This document shows positions 60,601 through 64,000 of a DNA stretch of 64,000 nucleotides, one piece after another. Each line of letters begins with the position of its first letter. The first letter of the stretch is position 1. Made by a program: the position numbers and the translations under genes. The DNA is taken from the NCBI GenBank assembly GCA_021234535.1, contig CM037833.1, positions 7,390,050-7,454,049 on the forward strand, in the 5' to 3' direction. The notes under the pieces are model-generated. The model had not been told where the DNA came from and did no database searches. It worked only from the letters and a program-made list of their open reading frames with translations. This DNA is from Stichopus chloronotus (Eukaryota > Echinodermata > Holothuroidea > Aspidochirotida > Stichopodidae).

Positions 60601-61144
60601 TTGCTGCTAAAATCTCAGGTGCTACCTTTTTACCTCCCACATTAAAAATCATAATGTTACCATATTTTTCCCCTTTCAAATCACAACAGTTGTAACGGAT
60701 ACAACTAAATTGTATGAATTGGCAGGCATTATACTAAAAGGCAATTTGGTGCAAAGATATCCCTATTTTTCAGTTTACTGCTTACAGCGGGAACTACTTA
60801 GCCTATTCCATCTTACAGTACATAATACACACAGCCACCATCATTACTATTTTATGCACATCACCATCATAGCATGCATATGTACCACTTTTGATATGTT
60901 AGAACATTTTGGTACAATACTGCTAACAGTTTTCAGTGTGTTGCTTGCAGTATGGCAGAAGTTCATTAGAATAATTATGCAATTGTGGCAACTTTCCCCC
61001 ATAGGACTCCTGTTTATCAATGTCATGTAACACCCCTGTGAAAGGTTGCTTCTACAGTATCATCGTTGCATTCACTGACTTTCAAAACATGTGTACAGAC
61101 CTCATTTTTGATACAATAGCACAATTTGATGCCAAGTTATTAAC
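57612..61144. other. no supported gene
   Basis: Several 60-106 codon ORFs (57798-58028, 59203-59457, 60710-61030) with no recognisable family. I found no RNA gene. A few GTAAGT-like donors on the minus strand (e.g. near 59507) could belong to an unseen gene. Confidence 0.3.
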
Positions 61145-62222
61145 TAGAGCACCAATTGGTGCAGAAGCTCATACCTCAACATCCTGAAGGTACCATTCAT
61201 GTATCACTATGTCAAATTATAGGTATCACTGAGTATCATTATACCAAATCATCAACACTGTACAAGAAAATCTGTAGGACTGCACAATTTTCAGAATTTC
61301 ATAAACTAGAGCCCCAACATTGCAGAAGTTTGATCTTATAGACTCCCTGAAGTTCATGAAACAATTCAAAGCGCCCCTGTAAGTCCAAATACTGGTCAAC
61401 ATACCTGAAGGCAATAAAGTGTTCCAGTTAGCATTGCAACTGACACTGTCCAATTACCACTTATCATTCATGCACGATAGGGATATTTGAGATGTGTATG
61501 ACAGTTTAAAGGGGTACTTACACAGTAGAAAAAGAGGTATTTTGCAGAATTCCATAAAATGAGCCATTGGGCCCACATGGGGGTCTTGGACTACCAATTC
61601 CTGAACACCCTGAAGGGACCAATAACTGAGCATCATTGTGACAAACCATCAACATTGTACAACATAATCTGTAGGAGAAGCATTTTGCAAAATTTCATAA
61701 AATGGACCATAGGGTCCACATGGGACCTTAGACTGAAACATTTTTGTACACCCCAGATGAAGCACCACCCAGGGATTATTGTGTACAAGTTAAATATAAA
61801 TCCATGGATGCATGTGTGAGAAGCAACATTTCAAACAGAATGTCACATAATAGGCCACTGGGCCACATGGGGCCTTGGACCAAAAATTCCTGAACACCCC
61901 GAAGGGACCAATAACTGAGCATCATTGTGACAAACCATCACCATTGTACAATATAATCTGTAGGAGAAGATACATTTTGTAGAATTTCATAAAATGGGCC
62001 AAAGGGCCCACATGGGACCTTGGACTAAAAATTCCTGAACACCCTAAATGGTCCAGCACCCGACACACATTGTGCCTAAGTTTCAGGCAAATCCATGAAA
62101 GCATGCCAGAATAAAAGCATTTTGAACAAATTGTGGACAGACAGATAGACAGACAGACAGATAGATAGAGTGACGCTGCACGATCACAAAAGCTCACACC
62201 AGCATGCTGGTATGAGCTAAAA
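61145..62222 (+). mobile_element. tandem-core element, HINE/pearl-like, copy 2
   Basis: Same head as copy 1 (GAGCACCAATTGGTGCAGAA, a palindrome plus GCTCATACC). The core has ~146-bp monomers ('CATAAAATGGGCCA...CATGGGACCTTGGAC' at ~61553, 61699, 61846, 61991). A GACA/GATA microsatellite follows (62138-62168), then 'GACGCTGCACGATCACAAAA' and the terminal palindrome AGCTCACACCAGCATGCTGG + TATGAGCT. Most of its short ORFs mirror those of copy 1. Better preserved than copy 1 at its 3' palindrome. Confidence 0.7.
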
Positions 62223-64000
62223 AACCTGACCTTTCGTTTTGCAAGGTTTCCCTTTTTGTAAGATTTCTCGTAAGGTGAGGGTATAGTCTGAGATATTAGG
62301 AAAGATTAGAGTCAAAAGTCTCAAGACTCATAATCATGCACAATATCATGTGACTGGCTGCAGTTAGCATAATTATGCCATTTTGTCAACTTTCCCCTGT
62401 CAGGATTTTTGCAGATTTTGGATACAATGTGGAATTCAGGCAGGCTCAAATGTGAGTGATTTAATTTCTGCTGCAATTTTTCCAGGGTCAACTGATATTA
62501 ACTTTATAGTGACAGAACTATTAATCTTAATGATACTTAATGCTGAGAATGAAAGAAGTTGGTACTATTCAAGATGAACTGCCTTTAGTAAAGCCTTAGA
62601 GACACAAAAATGTCTGGGGACATCACAAGTACATCAGAGATTCTCTTCACAGACAAATTCAATTCAGGAAGAGAAAAGATGACAATGAAAATTTCTACAA
62701 AAACAGTTTGAAATACCCATAAGAAGCTACACTTGTCAAGTGCTGACTTGATACTATGCTGTGCAATTCCCATTACTTCACTATTTCCCGTAACTGTGTT
62801 AACCAATGTGGTTAGCAGTCAAGCAAACATGACAACAACACTTTGGAAGAGTGCCACTACTTTCCAACATTGAAGTTGGCACAATGAAAAGCGCAGGTAG
62901 CAATATTTAGTTGAAGTTAAATGATTCTCACTGTATGGCAATGATAAATTTGCGTCGTAATATTAAATGATTACTTTTTTCAAATGCACAAAAAATTTAT
63001 GAGGCAAAAATAAAAGAACGGCAAAAAACCCATGTATCTACAGTATCATCATACAATCGCAACAGCTACAATGCTTTTGATAGCAAACGTGGCTTTATGA
63101 TTGTGAAAGGTTATGTTCAACAATAAGTTGTAAACACTGTACATTCACTTTTAAACCATGTATCCTAAATACCCTATTCACCTTTAATATTTACCAAGAA
63201 GGAAAATCAATTTCTCATCATTATACAAATTTCCCCTTACTTTTTTCTTATGCTCAACACATTTCATATTATGAAAACAGTATTCTGTAAGCTCTCTATG
63301 CTTAATTCAATGTATAACGACAGACATGCACATATGCAAACAGATCGCCAATTGATATCGGATGGTACATAACTCTTTGAAAATTAAAATTGTAAATGTT
63401 ACCAAGTAAAGGGAGGTTCTGGGAAATACAAATTCAATCACAACACTAATTTATCATACGTAAAGATTATTTTATTTTCATATTACCATATCTTTGTCAA
63501 AAGCTGACAAAGTTACTGTTTGTAGCGTTTCCGTGATATTTTATGTTCATGTGATGTTTTTATGGCAAATTATTGACAAGGCTTCGCAACATGATGAGTA
63601 ATTAGCCTACGAAAACAGTTAACTACATAGGAAAACATGCGTGATTGACTGATGGGTCAGTCTGTTAAGTGGTAAACGCTTTGCACACACAGAAAGTGAA
63701 CTCCCTTACAAGATCACCAAATCATCTTCTAATCACAAGAATTTCAGCTTTATGCAAAGTGGCATAGTCTATGAGGAATCCTGAGCATCTAGATTGCTAA
63801 GTCAACTAATAATTACCAAGCAGTTCACAAAGATCAATACTTTGATCATAGGTTCCTTGACATCAACACTCTTAATGGAGATGGTGCAAAACTTTAAATG
63901 ACTGCCATTAGTACCTTTCTTAAAAGGAATTCTCCACCAACAAGAAAACTTAACACAATATATGAGATTATTTAACCTTCTATCAGCTTAACATAACAAT
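62223..64000. other. no supported feature
   Basis: AT-rich DNA to the window end. ORFs 62383-62577 and 62585-62806 have no recognisable content. Confidence 0.35.

Overview
This is eukaryotic, AT-rich, repeat-dense DNA from a marine invertebrate deuterostome. An echinoderm, perhaps a sea cucumber, is my best guess. The grounds are multi-exon immunoglobulin-superfamily (IgSF) genes with consistent phase-1 introns, CR1/L2-like non-LTR retrotransposon tails, a Ty3/gypsy-like gag-protease remnant, and several tandem-core repeat families. There are no bacterial operons, rRNA, tRNA or CRISPR. A run of 100 N (40715-40814) is a scaffold gap. Assignment to a species is inference.

Layout. 1-3900: retrotransposon tail, a ~160-bp tandem array and diverged repeats. 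3932-22103 (minus): IgSF gene A. It can be assembled from the sequence alone as eight exons: signal peptide, V-like Ig, two further Ig domains, a transmembrane helix split over two exons, a 19-bp microexon and a short tail. All splice phases agree (1290 nt, 429 aa). Its introns hold several tandem arrays. 22770-34000: repeats, a CR1-like remnant without its RT core, and a 1.13-kb foldback element. 34361-37358 (plus): IgSF pseudogene C, with a good signal-peptide/V exon and a frameshifted downstream Ig exon. 39790-42360: gag-protease remnant, N gap, and a ~65-bp satellite with a ~602-bp higher-order duplication. 43703-44551 (minus): three phase-compatible exons resembling the start of a tyrosine-kinase-like domain. 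47214-52564 (minus): IgSF gene B, five exons, all phase 1 (491 aa): signal peptide + V, three Ig domains, stalk + TM. 53950-64000: (AT)n, a ~143-bp tandem array, a TTA-flanked MITE, a second copy of a ~1.1-1.4-kb tandem-core element, and otherwise featureless DNA.

How it fits together. Genes A and B encode probable single-pass cell-surface receptors or adhesion molecules. B and pseudogene C are convergent paralogs, 18 kb apart, in one local IgSF cluster that shows duplication and decay. The kinase-like exons lie downstream of B on the same strand, so an Ig-TM-kinase gene is possible but not shown. Most of the remaining DNA belongs to tandem-core families with ~143-160 bp monomers followed by a simple repeat. 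In several copies a 3' hairpin follows, which is the architecture of Helentron-associated (HINE/pearl-like) elements.
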